Assembly: GCF_017573545.1 (NCBI RefSeq)
Contig: NZ_JAGEOK010000045.1
Span: 1 to 64,000 of the forward strand
Length of the DNA stretch: 64,000 bases
Reading direction: 5' to 3'
Source: Actinomadura nitritigenes
GTDB taxonomy: Bacteria; Actinomycetota; Actinomycetes; Streptosporangiales; Streptosporangiaceae
The notes below the pieces were generated by a model, which did not search any database, had not been told where the DNA came from, and worked only from the letters and a program-made list of their open reading frames with translations. The position numbers and the translations under genes were made by a program. Positions 53,716 through 60,913 of this stretch are shown here, piece by piece. Numbering within the stretch: the first letter of the stretch is position 1; every line of letters starts with the position of its first letter.

Positions 53716-55248
53716 ATGGGCATTCCTCTCCTCGAAAACAGAACGTCTCCGGCCGGGGCACGCCCCGCCGAGCGCGCGCGCCGACGCCGGTACGCGCTGC
53801 TCGCGGCCGGGACCGCCGCCATGCTGTTCGCGGTCGGCGGGCGCTGGGACGTCCCGCTCGCCGCATGGCTCTTCCCCGTCCTGCTGCTGCGCTTCACCCG
53901 CACCACCGGCCCGTGGGCGGGCACCCTCTGGATCTGGGCGGCCCACATCGCAGCCGCCGCGTTCTGGGTGTACGAGTCGGCGCTGGGGTCCGGCCCGGTC
54001 GTCCTCGCCGGTGCCGCGGCGTTGAGCGCCGTCCAGGCCGTGCCGTTCCTCCTCGACCGCCTGCTGTCCGCCAGGCTCGGCCGGTGGACGGCGCCGCTCG
54101 TCTTCCCCGCCGCCGTCGCCGCGACCGAGTTCCTCATCACGCTGCTGTCGCCGTTCGGCACCGCCTACGGCTCCCTCGCGGTCACCCAGCACGGCGATCT
54201 GCCGCTGCTCCAGGTCACGTCCGTCACCGGCTGCTACGGCATCGGCTTCCTCATCGCCTGGTCCGCCGCCGCCGTGAACGGGTTCTGGCAGGAGCCGTCG
54301 CGCCCGTCGGCCCGTCCCGCCGCCGCCTGCGCGGCCGTGCTCGCGGCCGTCGCCCTCGCCGGCGGCGCGCGGCTCGCGCTGCTCCCGCACGACGGCAGGA
54401 CCGTGCGGATCGCCGGGGTGAGCCCGGCCAGGACGGTGGCCGCCGCCGGGCGGGCCGCGCTCGCCCGGATCCCCGGCGGACGGCAGGGGATCGCCGCCGC
54501 ACCGCCCGCCGCCGTCGACCCCGCCACCACCGCCGCGCAGGACGACCTGCTCGCCGCGACCCGCCGCGAGGCGACCGCCGGAGCGAGGATCGTCGTCTGG
54601 CCCGAGAACGCGGTCCCCGCGCAGGCCGCCCGCGAACCGGCCGTCATCGCCGCCGCCCGCGCCGAGGCCCGCCGCTCCCGCGTCTACCTCGACATCGGCA
54701 TCGCCGTGTACGACACCACGGGCCCCGCCTTCGGACGCGACGAGACCGTCCTCCTCGGCCCGGACGGCGCCGTGCTGTGGACGTACCAGAAGGCCCACCC
54801 CATCCCCGGCTCCGAGACCTACAAGCCAGGGGACGGCCGCGTCCCCGTCGTCGCCACCCCGTACGGCCGGATCGCCAACGTGATCTGCTACGACGCCGAC
54901 TTCCCGGCGATGATGCGCGTCCGCGCCGACATCATGCTCGTCCCGTCCCACGACTGGCGCGAGTACGGACGCCCCCACACCGACAAGGCGGGCCTGCGCG
55001 CCGTCGAGGGCGGCTACGCGCTGGTGCGCCAGGACGCCGACGGCGTGTCCGCCGCGTTCGACGGCCGAGGCCGCGTCCTCGCCACCGCCGACTCCTTCGG
55101 CGCCGACCGGCAGACGCTCGTCGCCGACGTCCCCGTCCGCGGCGCCACGACGCCCTACGACCGGATCGGCGACCTGTTCGCCTGGCTCTGCCTCGCCACG
55201 GTGCCCCTGCTCGCGGCCCTCGCCACCGCCAGGAGCCGCCGCAGGTGA
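53716..55248 (+). CDS. Apolipoprotein N-acyltransferase-like nitrilase family membrane protein
   Basis: A 510-residue protein with five to six N-terminal membrane helices (about 25-220) and a periplasm-side nitrilase domain (230-490) with the catalytic triad Glu297 (WPENAV), Lys359 (YQKAHPIPGSE) and Cys391 (VICYDADFP); a final helix ends the protein. This is the Lnt layout, which N-acylates lipoproteins, though sequence drift leaves room for another carbon-nitrogen hydrolase. ATG at 53716; the upstream 129-base open extension is not used, as it precedes the hydrophobic start poorly. Confidence 0.8.
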   Translation: MGIPLLENRTSPAGARPAERARRRRYALLAAGTAAMLFAVGGRWDVPLAAWLFPVLLLRFTRTTGPWAGTLWIWAAHIAAAAFWVYESALGSGPVVLAGAAALSAVQAVPFLLDRLLSARLGRWTAPLVFPAAVAATEFLITLLSPFGTAYGSLAVTQHGDLPLLQVTSVTGCYGIGFLIAWSAAAVNGFWQEPSRPSARPAAACAAVLAAVALAGGARLALLPHDGRTVRIAGVSPARTVAAAGRAALARIPGGRQGIAAAPPAAVDPATTAAQDDLLAATRREATAGARIVVWPENAVPAQAAREPAVIAAARAEARRSRVYLDIGIAVYDTTGPAFGRDETVLLGPDGAVLWTYQKAHPIPGSETYKPGDGRVPVVATPYGRIANVICYDADFPAMMRVRADIMLVPSHDWREYGRPHTDKAGLRAVEGGYALVRQDADGVSAAFDGRGRVLATADSFGADRQTLVADVPVRGATTPYDRIGDLFAWLCLATVPLLAALATARSRRR

Positions 55249-55298
55249 CGGAGGCGCCTCGGCGGTGACCGCTGATCGTCCGCGGGTTAACGTGGCGT

Positions 55299-55955
55299 AT
55301 GGGCAACGACACGGACGCCACCGTGCAGGAGCAGATCGCCTACTACCGGGCGCGCGCGGGCGAGTACGACCGGGTCTATGACGAGCGCGACGACCTGCGC
55401 GCCCTCACGGCGATCGTCGACGACCTGCCGATCACCGGGGACGTCCTGGAGCTCGCCTGCGGCACCGGCCAGTGGACGGGCCGCCTCGCCGCCCGCGCCC
55501 GCTCGGTGACCGCCGTCGACGCCTCCCCGGAGGCCCTGGACATCGCGCGGGAACGCGTGGCGCCCGCGACCGTCGAGTTCGAGTGCGCCGACCTGTTCGC
55601 GTGGCGCCCGTCCCGCCGCTACGACACCGTCTTCTTCGCCTTCTGGCTCTCCCACGTCCCGCCGGACCGCCTGCCCGGCTTCTGGCGCACCGTCGCCGAC
55701 GCCCTCGCCCCCGGCGGCAGCGCGGTGTTCGTCGACAACGGGCCGGGGGAGGCGGTGGCCGAGGACGTGCTCGCCGGGCAGGCCGTGCCCTCGGTGCGCC
55801 GCCGCCTCGACGACGGCAGCGAGTACCGCGTCGTCAAGGTGTTCCACGATCCGGAGCGGCTCGTCCGCGCCCTCGGCTCCTGGGGATGGTCGGCGAGCGT
55901 CCGCCCGGCCGGCACCGCCTTCATCACGGGAACCGCCACCCGCCCCGAGCGCTGA
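55299..55955 (+). CDS. Class I SAM-dependent methyltransferase
   Basis: A 218-residue methyltransferase: motif I VLELACGTGQWT (about 49-60), the acidic end of beta-2 in VTAVDASPEAL, FECADLFAWRP, and FFAFWLSHVPPDRLPGFWRTVADALAPGG. The substrate is unknown. No gene of an obvious pathway neighbours it. Confidence 0.9.
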   Translation: MGNDTDATVQEQIAYYRARAGEYDRVYDERDDLRALTAIVDDLPITGDVLELACGTGQWTGRLAARARSVTAVDASPEALDIARERVAPATVEFECADLFAWRPSRRYDTVFFAFWLSHVPPDRLPGFWRTVADALAPGGSAVFVDNGPGEAVAEDVLAGQAVPSVRRRLDDGSEYRVVKVFHDPERLVRALGSWGWSASVRPAGTAFITGTATRPER

Positions 55956-55956
55956 G

Positions 55957-56076
55957 TCAGAACATCGCCCGGTGCCGCCCCCGGTACCGGGGGCGCCGCT
56001 GCTCCATCGCGAACGCCGTGACGGACGCCGCCAGCACCGCCACCACGCACATGGCGGACGCCCACACCGCGATCAC
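55957..56076 (-). CDS. 39-residue single-pass membrane protein
   Basis: A small ORF starts at a GTG that overlaps the stop of the preceding gene (GTGA at 56073-56076) and encodes a hydrophobic helix (VIAVWASAMCVVAVLAASVT) followed by an Arg-rich tail. The 4-base overlap supports translation. No family recognised; the stop lies next to the methyltransferase stop. Confidence 0.55.
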   Translation of the reverse strand: MIAVWASAMCVVAVLAASVTAFAMEQRRPRYRGRHRAMF

Positions 56077-56363
56077 AGCGCCGCTCCCGGCGCGCCGTCG
56101 AGCAGCTCCCGGATCGCCATCACCGCGTCCACCACGCGTTCCGCCTCCGCGAGCGGATGCCGCCATGACGTGAAGAACCACGGCCGCCCGCCGTCCTCCT
56201 CCCGCGCCCGGACGCTGATCACGTCGGACGGATGGGCCGCGCAGCACCCCGCTACCGCCGGATTGACGACGCGCAGCCCGCGCTCGGTCATGGACGCGTG
56301 CAGCCCGTAGACGCGCAGAACCACGCCCAGCGCCTCAAGCCGCGCCCTACTCTCAGGAGTCAT
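56073..56363 (-). CDS. Conserved hypothetical protein linked to small GntR regulators
   Basis: A 96-residue protein (MTPESRARLEALGVVLRVYG; VVNPAVAGCCAAHPSDVISV; WFFTSWRHPLAEAERVVDAV). The ATG at 56363 has GGAGG eight bases upstream. No domain recognised. It diverges from a small GntR-type regulator, with GTAGGCA repeats between them, and is followed by a coupled 39-residue membrane protein, so the three look like one module. Confidence 0.65.
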   Translation of the reverse strand: MTPESRARLEALGVVLRVYGLHASMTERGLRVVNPAVAGCCAAHPSDVISVRAREEDGGRPWFFTSWRHPLAEAERVVDAVMAIRELLDGAPGAAL

Positions 56364-56460
56364 GGAATGGACCTCCACTCAGGTCGGTTCCTAGGCCCCG
56401 GCGCAGTGGTGACGCACCGCGCCGGGGCCGCTTTCCTCAGATGGTAGGCACACGTGGGCA

Positions 56461-56497
56461 CCCGTAGGCACCCGTAGGACCAAAGCATGCCTACGGG
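56461..56497. promoter_or_regulatory. CCCGTAGGCA repeats, probable GntR-type operator
   Basis: CCCGTAGGCA (56461-56470) is repeated directly as CCCGTAGGAC (56471-56480) and inverted exactly as TGCCTACGGG (56488-56497). Further GTAGGCAC and GTGCCTAT copies flank it at 56444 and 56507. The region precedes the small GntR gene, which starts at 56515 with no ribosome site and may be leaderless. Confidence 0.6.
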
Positions 56498-56514
56498 GTC
56501 CGTAACGTGCCTAT

Positions 56515-56766
56515 ATGGGGTTCCCATTGGACTCGCTGAAACCGATGTACCTGTCGGTTGCGGATGAGATAGAACGTCGGATTCGGGCAGGAGAAATGCT
56601 GCCTCGGACCCGAGTGCCGTCCGCCCGGTCGCTTGCGGCGGAGGCGGGAGTGTCGACGCGGACGAGTGAGGCGGCGCTGCGGGTCCTGCGAGAGCGCGGC
56701 CTGACGGTCGCCGTGCACGGCGTCGGCACGTTCGTCGCGCCCGACATACCGCCCGAGTCGGACTAG
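56515..56766 (+). CDS. Small GntR-type winged helix regulator
   Basis: An 83-residue stand-alone GntR DNA-binding domain: LSVADEIERRIRAGEMLPRTRVPSARSLAAEAGVSTRTSEAALRVLRERGLTVAVHGVGTFVA. No effector domain, as in many small actinomycete GntR proteins. ATG at 56515 directly follows the repeat-rich operator region. A related but frameshifted copy follows 50 bases downstream. Confidence 0.85.
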   Translation: MGFPLDSLKPMYLSVADEIERRIRAGEMLPRTRVPSARSLAAEAGVSTRTSEAALRVLRERGLTVAVHGVGTFVAPDIPPESD

Positions 56767-56816
56767 TCATGCGACGCTGCGCGTCCATGGGTCCTGAATC
56801 GCGCTAGCGTCCCCGG

Positions 56817-57076
56817 GTGGGCATCGACCTCGACGGCATGGAGCCCCTGTACCTCCAGGTGGCAGAGGTCATCGCGGCGCGGATCGAAGCCGGGACGTAT
56901 CCGGTCGGACGGCGCATTCCGGCGGTGCGGGCCATGGCCGATGAATTCGGTGTCTCCCAGAGCACGGCCGAGGCGGCGGCGCGCGTTCTGCGCTCGCGGG
57001 GGCTCACCCGGGCGACGCACGGGCGGGGACGTTCGTGATCGCCAAGCCGTCGGACGTCGAGGAGAAGGACGGCTGA
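56817..57076 (+). pseudogene. Second small GntR-type regulator, frameshifted in a G-run
   Basis: A GntR winged helix (LYLQVAEVIAARIEAGTYPVGRRIPAVRAMADEFGVSQSTAEAAARVLRSRGLTRATHGRG) starts at GTG 56817. As read, it ends abnormally as GRGRS at 57038. Adding one G in the G4 run at 57025-57028 restores the conserved GTFV motif and continues THGRGTFVIAKPSDVEEKDG to a TGA at 57074-57076. Either a recent mutation or a homopolymer miscount; the sigma gene at 812-815 shows the same type of error. Confidence 0.75.
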
Positions 57077-57151
57077 CCGTCCGGGGCGGCGATGAGTTTC
57101 CGGCGCCCCCGTGGTCCAAGCATCAGGCGTGCACACCTGAGAGGCGGGACC

Positions 57152-57715
57152 ATGACGAGTTCACCTGCGCGGGGCAAGGTGCTGTGGCACCTCACCATGT
57201 CGCTGGACGGCTTCATCGCCGGCCCGGGCCATTCGATGGACTGGATGTCCGGCCTGTCGTTCACGCCGGGGATCGTCGAGGAGATGGTCGCGACCACCGG
57301 CGCCATCCTGGCCGGGCGGCGGGGCTTCGACGCGGGCTACGACGCCGGGGGCGGGGAGAACCGCAAGCCGTACGGCGGGAAGTGGGACGGGCCGATCTTC
57401 GTCCTGACCCATCATCCGGACGACGCCCCGCCCGCGCCCGGCTTCACCTTCCTGAACTGCGACGTCGCGGAGGCCGTGGAGACCGGCCTCGACGCGGCGG
57501 GCGGTAAGAACCTGGAGGTCTTCGGCGCCGACATCGCCCGGCAGTGCGTCGAGCGCGGACTGATCGACGAGTTCTCCGTCCACATCGCGCCGGTCATGCT
57601 CGGCGACGGCGTCCGGCTCTTCGACGCCCCGGGCGTCGAGCCGGTCCGGTGGAACCTGGTGCGGGACGGAGACGCCCCCGAGGTCGTCGACCTCCGCTAC
57701 CGCCCGCGGCGCTAG
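57152..57715 (+). CDS. Dihydrofolate reductase family protein (RibD C-terminal-like)
   Basis: A 187-residue reductase-fold protein: LTMSLDGFIAGPGHSMDW at the start, ILAGRRGFDAGY near 50 and LEVFGADIARQCVERGLIDEFSVHIAPVMLGDGVRLF. It belongs to the DHFR/RibD C-terminal superfamily, an NADPH-binding reductase of unknown substrate. ATG at 57152 has GAGGCGGG upstream. It ends overlapping the convergent tetR gene by 4 bases (CTAG). Confidence 0.88.
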   Translation: MTSSPARGKVLWHLTMSLDGFIAGPGHSMDWMSGLSFTPGIVEEMVATTGAILAGRRGFDAGYDAGGGENRKPYGGKWDGPIFVLTHHPDDAPPAPGFTFLNCDVAEAVETGLDAAGGKNLEVFGADIARQCVERGLIDEFSVHIAPVMLGDGVRLFDAPGVEPVRWNLVRDGDAPEVVDLRYRPRR

Positions 57716-58272
57716 CGGGCGGGACGGTCGAGAACGAGGTCGGCGGCGCGGGCGAGGACCTCGGCGCGGGTGCGGCCCTCGTGGCCGGCGGCGAGGAAGT
57801 GGTGCCCGATCGCGACGCAGAAGGCGATCAGGCTGCGGGCCTCGACCTCGTCGGGGTCGGAGCAGAAGGTGCCGATCGTCTCGCGGAGCAGCGCCATGCG
57901 CCGGTCGTCCACCCGCCGAAGGCGCTCGGCGGCCGCCTCGTCCCGGCGGGCCCAGTCGCGGACGGCGAGGTCGAGCGGGAGCAGCCGGGAGGAGAAGGTG
58001 AGCGTGCCCGCGCGCAGGGCCCGGGCCCGCGCGTCGCCGCCCTCGCTCTCGACGCGGTCGATGACGTCGTCGGTGCTCTCGCGCTCCCAGACGTCCAGCA
58101 TCGCCTCCAGCAGGGCGCCGCGGTCGGCGAAGTACCCGTAGAAACCGCCCTTGGTGACGCCGAGCCGCTTGGCCAGCGCCTCGACCCGGACCGCGTCGGG
58201 CCCGCCCTCGGCCAGCATCCGCAGGCCCTCCTCGACCCATCGGCCGCGCGGCGTACGGGTCGCGCCCGCCAT
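57712..58272 (-). CDS. TetR/AcrR family regulator
   Basis: A 186-residue TetR protein: GRWVEEGLRMLAEGGPDAVRVEALAKRLGVTKGGFYGYFADRGALLEAMLD. It diverges from a DUF2867 gene with two TATACG-type palindromes between, which it presumably binds. ATG at 58272. Confidence 0.9.
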   Translation of the reverse strand: MAGATRTPRGRWVEEGLRMLAEGGPDAVRVEALAKRLGVTKGGFYGYFADRGALLEAMLDVWERESTDDVIDRVESEGGDARARALRAGTLTFSSRLLPLDLAVRDWARRDEAAAERLRRVDDRRMALLRETIGTFCSDPDEVEARSLIAFCVAIGHHFLAAGHEGRTRAEVLARAADLVLDRPAR

Positions 58273-58299
58273 GTGCCCCACCTCACTTCCCTCCCCATC

Positions 58300-58351
58300 T
58301 ATACGCATCCGTATAACCGGGGCTAGCCTGGGTGTTGTACGCAACCGTATA
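58300..58351. promoter_or_regulatory. Two copies of a TATACG palindrome (TetR operator)
   Basis: TATACGCATCCGTATA (58300-58315, perfect arms) and the related TGTACGCAACCGTATA (58336-58351) lie between the divergent tetR and DUF2867 genes, 36 bases apart start to start. Confidence 0.75.
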
Positions 58352-58370
58352 CCTGACGGAGGCGGTGGCC

Positions 58371-58979
58371 ATGCGGCTTCCCGACAGCGCGCACACCGAT
58401 CGGCCGTGGCGGATCCACGAGGTCGCACGGGACTTCGAGCTGGAGGACGTGTGGTCCTGCCGCGCCCCCGGCGCCGGGCCCGACGACTTCCCGGTGATGC
58501 TGGAGGCGATCCAGGCGTCCGGCGGCCTCGCGCGGCAGGCGCCTCCGGTGCGGTTCCTGTTCGCGGTCCGGTGGAAGCTCGGCGCGCTGCTCGGCTGGGA
58601 CAGGCCGAGGACCGGCCTCGGATCCCGGGTCCGGCCGCTGCGCGACCGCCTGCCGAGCGACCTGCGCGACACCGTGGACGGCTCCGCGCCGGGCGGCTCC
58701 CCGTTCACCCCCGTCTACCGGCTCCCGAACGAGGACGTCCGCGAGATCGCGAACGGCACCGTCCACGGCGTCATGCACCTGGGCTGGGCGCCGGCGCCGG
58801 GACCGGACGGCGGCTACGAGCTGCGGATCGCGGTGCTGGTCCGGCCGAACGGCCGGGTCGGGCGCCTCTACATGGCGTTCATCGCGCCGTTCCGGTACCT
58901 GATCGTCTACCCGATGCTGACCAGGCAGTGGGAGCGGGCCTGGCGGGAGCGCGGAACCCGGGCGGCCGCCGCCTCCTGA
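58371..58979 (+). CDS. DUF2867 domain protein
   Basis: A 202-residue protein resembling DUF2867: WSCRAPGAGPDDFPVMLEAI near 32, VRFLFAVRWKLGALLGWD, FTPVYRLPNEDVREIANGTVHGVMHLGW and LYMAFIAPFRYLIVYPML. DUF2867 occurs alone or fused to NAD-binding epimerase-like domains; here a TIGR01777 epimerase is encoded convergently with zero-base spacing. Function unknown; under TetR control by position. Confidence 0.78.
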   Translation: MRLPDSAHTDRPWRIHEVARDFELEDVWSCRAPGAGPDDFPVMLEAIQASGGLARQAPPVRFLFAVRWKLGALLGWDRPRTGLGSRVRPLRDRLPSDLRDTVDGSAPGGSPFTPVYRLPNEDVREIANGTVHGVMHLGWAPAPGPDGGYELRIAVLVRPNGRVGRLYMAFIAPFRYLIVYPMLTRQWERAWRERGTRAAAAS

Positions 58980-59930
58980 TCAGCGGCGCCGCACCCGCCG
59001 GACGAGGTCGGCGGCGGCCTCGGGCCACCGCGGATGGTCGAAGGCGAAGCCCGCGTCGAGCAGACGGCCGGGGACGACGCGGCGGCTCTTGAGCAGCAGC
59101 TCGGTGTCCGAGCGGAGGGCGAGCGCGCCGATCTCGGCCATCCACGCCGTGGCGGGCAGGCCCACCGGCATGCCCCAGGCGGTGCGCAGCGCGCGCATGA
59201 ACGCGCTCTGTGGCAGGGGACCGGGCGCGGCGAGGTTCACCGGCCCGTCGAGGTCGTCCCGGCGGATCAGGAACTCGACCGCGCGGACGAAGTCGTCCTC
59301 GTGGATCCACGACACGTACTGCGCGCCGCCCGCGACCGGACCGCCGAGGCCGAGCCGCGCCATCCGCAGCAGCACGTCGAAGACGCCGCCGCGGTCGGGG
59401 CTCATCACCATCGCGGCGCGCAGCGCGACCTTGCGGGTCGACGGCGTGGTGGCCTCCGCCTGCGCCCGCTCCCACGCCTCGGCGATCCTGACGCTGTACG
59501 ACCAGTAGCGCGGCACGCCGGGCTCGCCGCCGCCGATGACGCCGGTCGCCTCGTCGTTGGGCGCGTCGAAGCGGTGGGCGTAGACGGTGGCCGTGCTCAT
59601 CTGGAGCCAGACCCGGGGAGGGCGCGCCGCGGCGGCGACGGCCTCGCCCACGACCCGCGCCGACTCGACCCGGGAGTCCATCATCTCCCGCAGGTTGGCC
59701 GGGGTGTAGCGGCAGTTCACGCTGCGTCCGGCGAGGTTGATCACGGCGTCGGCGCCGTCGATCGCCTCCGCCCACGGGCCGAGCGTCCGGCCGTCCCAGG
59801 GAAGCTCGCGCTCGCGCTCCGGCCGCCTCGTCAGGATCACGACCTCGTGGCCCGCGGCGGTGAGCGCGCGGTCCAGGACCGTGCCCACCTGCCCGGTGCC
59901 GCCGGGGATCACCAGCTTCATCGCGTCCAC
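58980..59930 (-). CDS. TIGR01777 family epimerase
   Basis: A 316-residue SDR-like NAD(P)-binding protein: IPGGTGQVGTVLDRALTAAGHEVVILTR at the N terminus, DAVINLAGRSVNCRYTPANLREMMDSRVES (about 62-91) with the family's NLAG motif, and WIHEDDFVRAVEFLI with NLAAPGPLPQSAFMRAL. It matches the YfcH/SulA-like TIGR01777 family, whose role is not firmly known. Stops of this and the DUF2867 gene abut directly. An AT-rich palindrome lies 30 bases upstream of its start. Confidence 0.88.
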   Translation of the reverse strand: MDAMKLVIPGGTGQVGTVLDRALTAAGHEVVILTRRPERERELPWDGRTLGPWAEAIDGADAVINLAGRSVNCRYTPANLREMMDSRVESARVVGEAVAAAARPPRVWLQMSTATVYAHRFDAPNDEATGVIGGGEPGVPRYWSYSVRIAEAWERAQAEATTPSTRKVALRAAMVMSPDRGGVFDVLLRMARLGLGGPVAGGAQYVSWIHEDDFVRAVEFLIRRDDLDGPVNLAAPGPLPQSAFMRALRTAWGMPVGLPATAWMAEIGALALRSDTELLLKSRRVVPGRLLDAGFAFDHPRWPEAAADLVRRVRRR

Positions 59931-59960
59931 CTCCGCGTGTCCCCTGGAGCCTAACGCAGA

Positions 59961-59980
59961 TTTTTGAACGCGTTTAAAAA
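59961..59980. promoter_or_regulatory. AT-rich near-perfect 20-bp palindrome upstream of the epimerase gene
   Basis: TTTTTGAACGCGTTTAAAAA pairs at 9 of 10 positions. It is strikingly AT-rich for this genome and sits in the promoter region of the epimerase gene and just past the 3' end of the TIGR03086 gene. A repressor (TetR or similar) is likely, identity unknown. Confidence 0.6.
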
Positions 59981-60005
59981 CGAGACGGCCGTCACCCGGC
60001 GTGCG

Positions 60006-60599
60006 TCAGCGGGCCGTCCAGGACGGGTCGCGACCGGTGAGGGCGATCAGCCGGTCGAGGGGCGAGGCGCCGTCCGGGACGGCGACGGGCGGCCCGAACA
60101 GCCCCGGCGAGCCCTGGCCGCCGCTCTGCTCGACGGCCTGCCCGACGAACACCAGGCACTCCTGCACCTCGTCGTCGCCGCACACGTAGGGCTGCCCGCT
60201 CGCCGCCGCGATGTCCCAGCCGTGCACGACCAGCTCGTTCAGCGCGACGCGCCCCATCACCTCGGCGGGCATCCGCACGCCGCCCGCCTCCGTCGTCCCC
60301 TCCCAGGCGGACGGTTCGCGCCACGCGTCCCCGAGCGCGCCGAGCCGCTCGGGGACGCGAGTGCGCCAGTCGGGCGCCAGGTTGGCGCCGTCCGGGGAGG
60401 GCGGCTGCGACCCGCCCTCCGGGACGTCCTTGGCGGCGGCCTGCGCGAACGCCAGCGACAGCCCGTCGACGTGGTCGATGAGCGTCGCGAGCGAGGTGTC
60501 CGCGCACGGCGTCGGCGCGCCGAGCCGGTCGTCGCGCACGGCGGCGAGCAGGTCCGCCAGCCGGCGGGCGGCGGGCGCGAGGTCGGGGTTCTGGGGCAT
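60006..60599 (-). CDS. TIGR03086 family metal-binding protein (DinB/mycothiol-dependent-like)
   Basis: A 197-residue four-helix protein of the DinB/maleylpyruvate isomerase N-terminal superfamily: PTPCADTSLATLIDHVDGLSLAFAQA (first ligand His) and LNELVVHGWDIAAASGQPY (further ligand His), the TIGR03086 pattern. Many relatives are mycothiol- or metal-dependent enzymes. ATG at 60599 has AAGGAG upstream; the frame upstream is non-coding. Confidence 0.85.
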   Translation of the reverse strand: MPQNPDLAPAARRLADLLAAVRDDRLGAPTPCADTSLATLIDHVDGLSLAFAQAAAKDVPEGGSQPPSPDGANLAPDWRTRVPERLGALGDAWREPSAWEGTTEAGGVRMPAEVMGRVALNELVVHGWDIAAASGQPYVCGDDEVQECLVFVGQAVEQSGGQGSPGLFGPPVAVPDGASPLDRLIALTGRDPSWTAR

Positions 60600-60913
60600 C
60601 GGCCGGTCTCTCCTTCGTCGGTCCGGCCCGTCCGCCGCTGTACCGCTGGGCGGGAACGGGCTGGACGGGTCCTCTTCCCGTCGTTTTGACTCGGGAACCG
60701 GCCGATACTCATCGGTGCGCCGGATCCGTAAGGTATGGGACGACGGAACGAGCGTTCGCGGCCCACCGGCGCGCGGACCGGTCGAGAGGCGTGCTGACCT
60801 GCGCGTGTGACCACATAAGCTACTACCGAGTAGTATTCGGGCCCCGGATGAGATGCGGTCTGTCGCGAGCCCTACGCTGACTGCCATCGCCCGTACCCCA
60901 GGAGGACGGAACA
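60600..60913. other. 314-base non-coding region before the EtfD-like gene
   Basis: No credible gene is visible. It holds the ribosome site of the TIGR03086 gene, a perfect palindrome at 60821-60835, and the ribosome site AGGAGGA (60900-60906) of the EtfD-like gene. No confident -35/-10 pair was identified. Confidence 0.6.
60821..60835. promoter_or_regulatory. Perfect palindrome upstream of the EtfD-like gene
   Basis: TACTACCGAGTAGTA has perfect 6-base arms around CGA, about 80 bases before the start codon. The form is like operators of TetR-type fatty-acid regulators, which would suit an electron-transfer gene of beta-oxidation; the regulator is not in the immediate vicinity. Confidence 0.6.

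Noticed and set aside
49596..55268. 1,890-codon open frame on the plus strand
   Set aside because: It spans several recognisable genes on both strands and is rich in Arg/Pro with no domain; a shadow frame.
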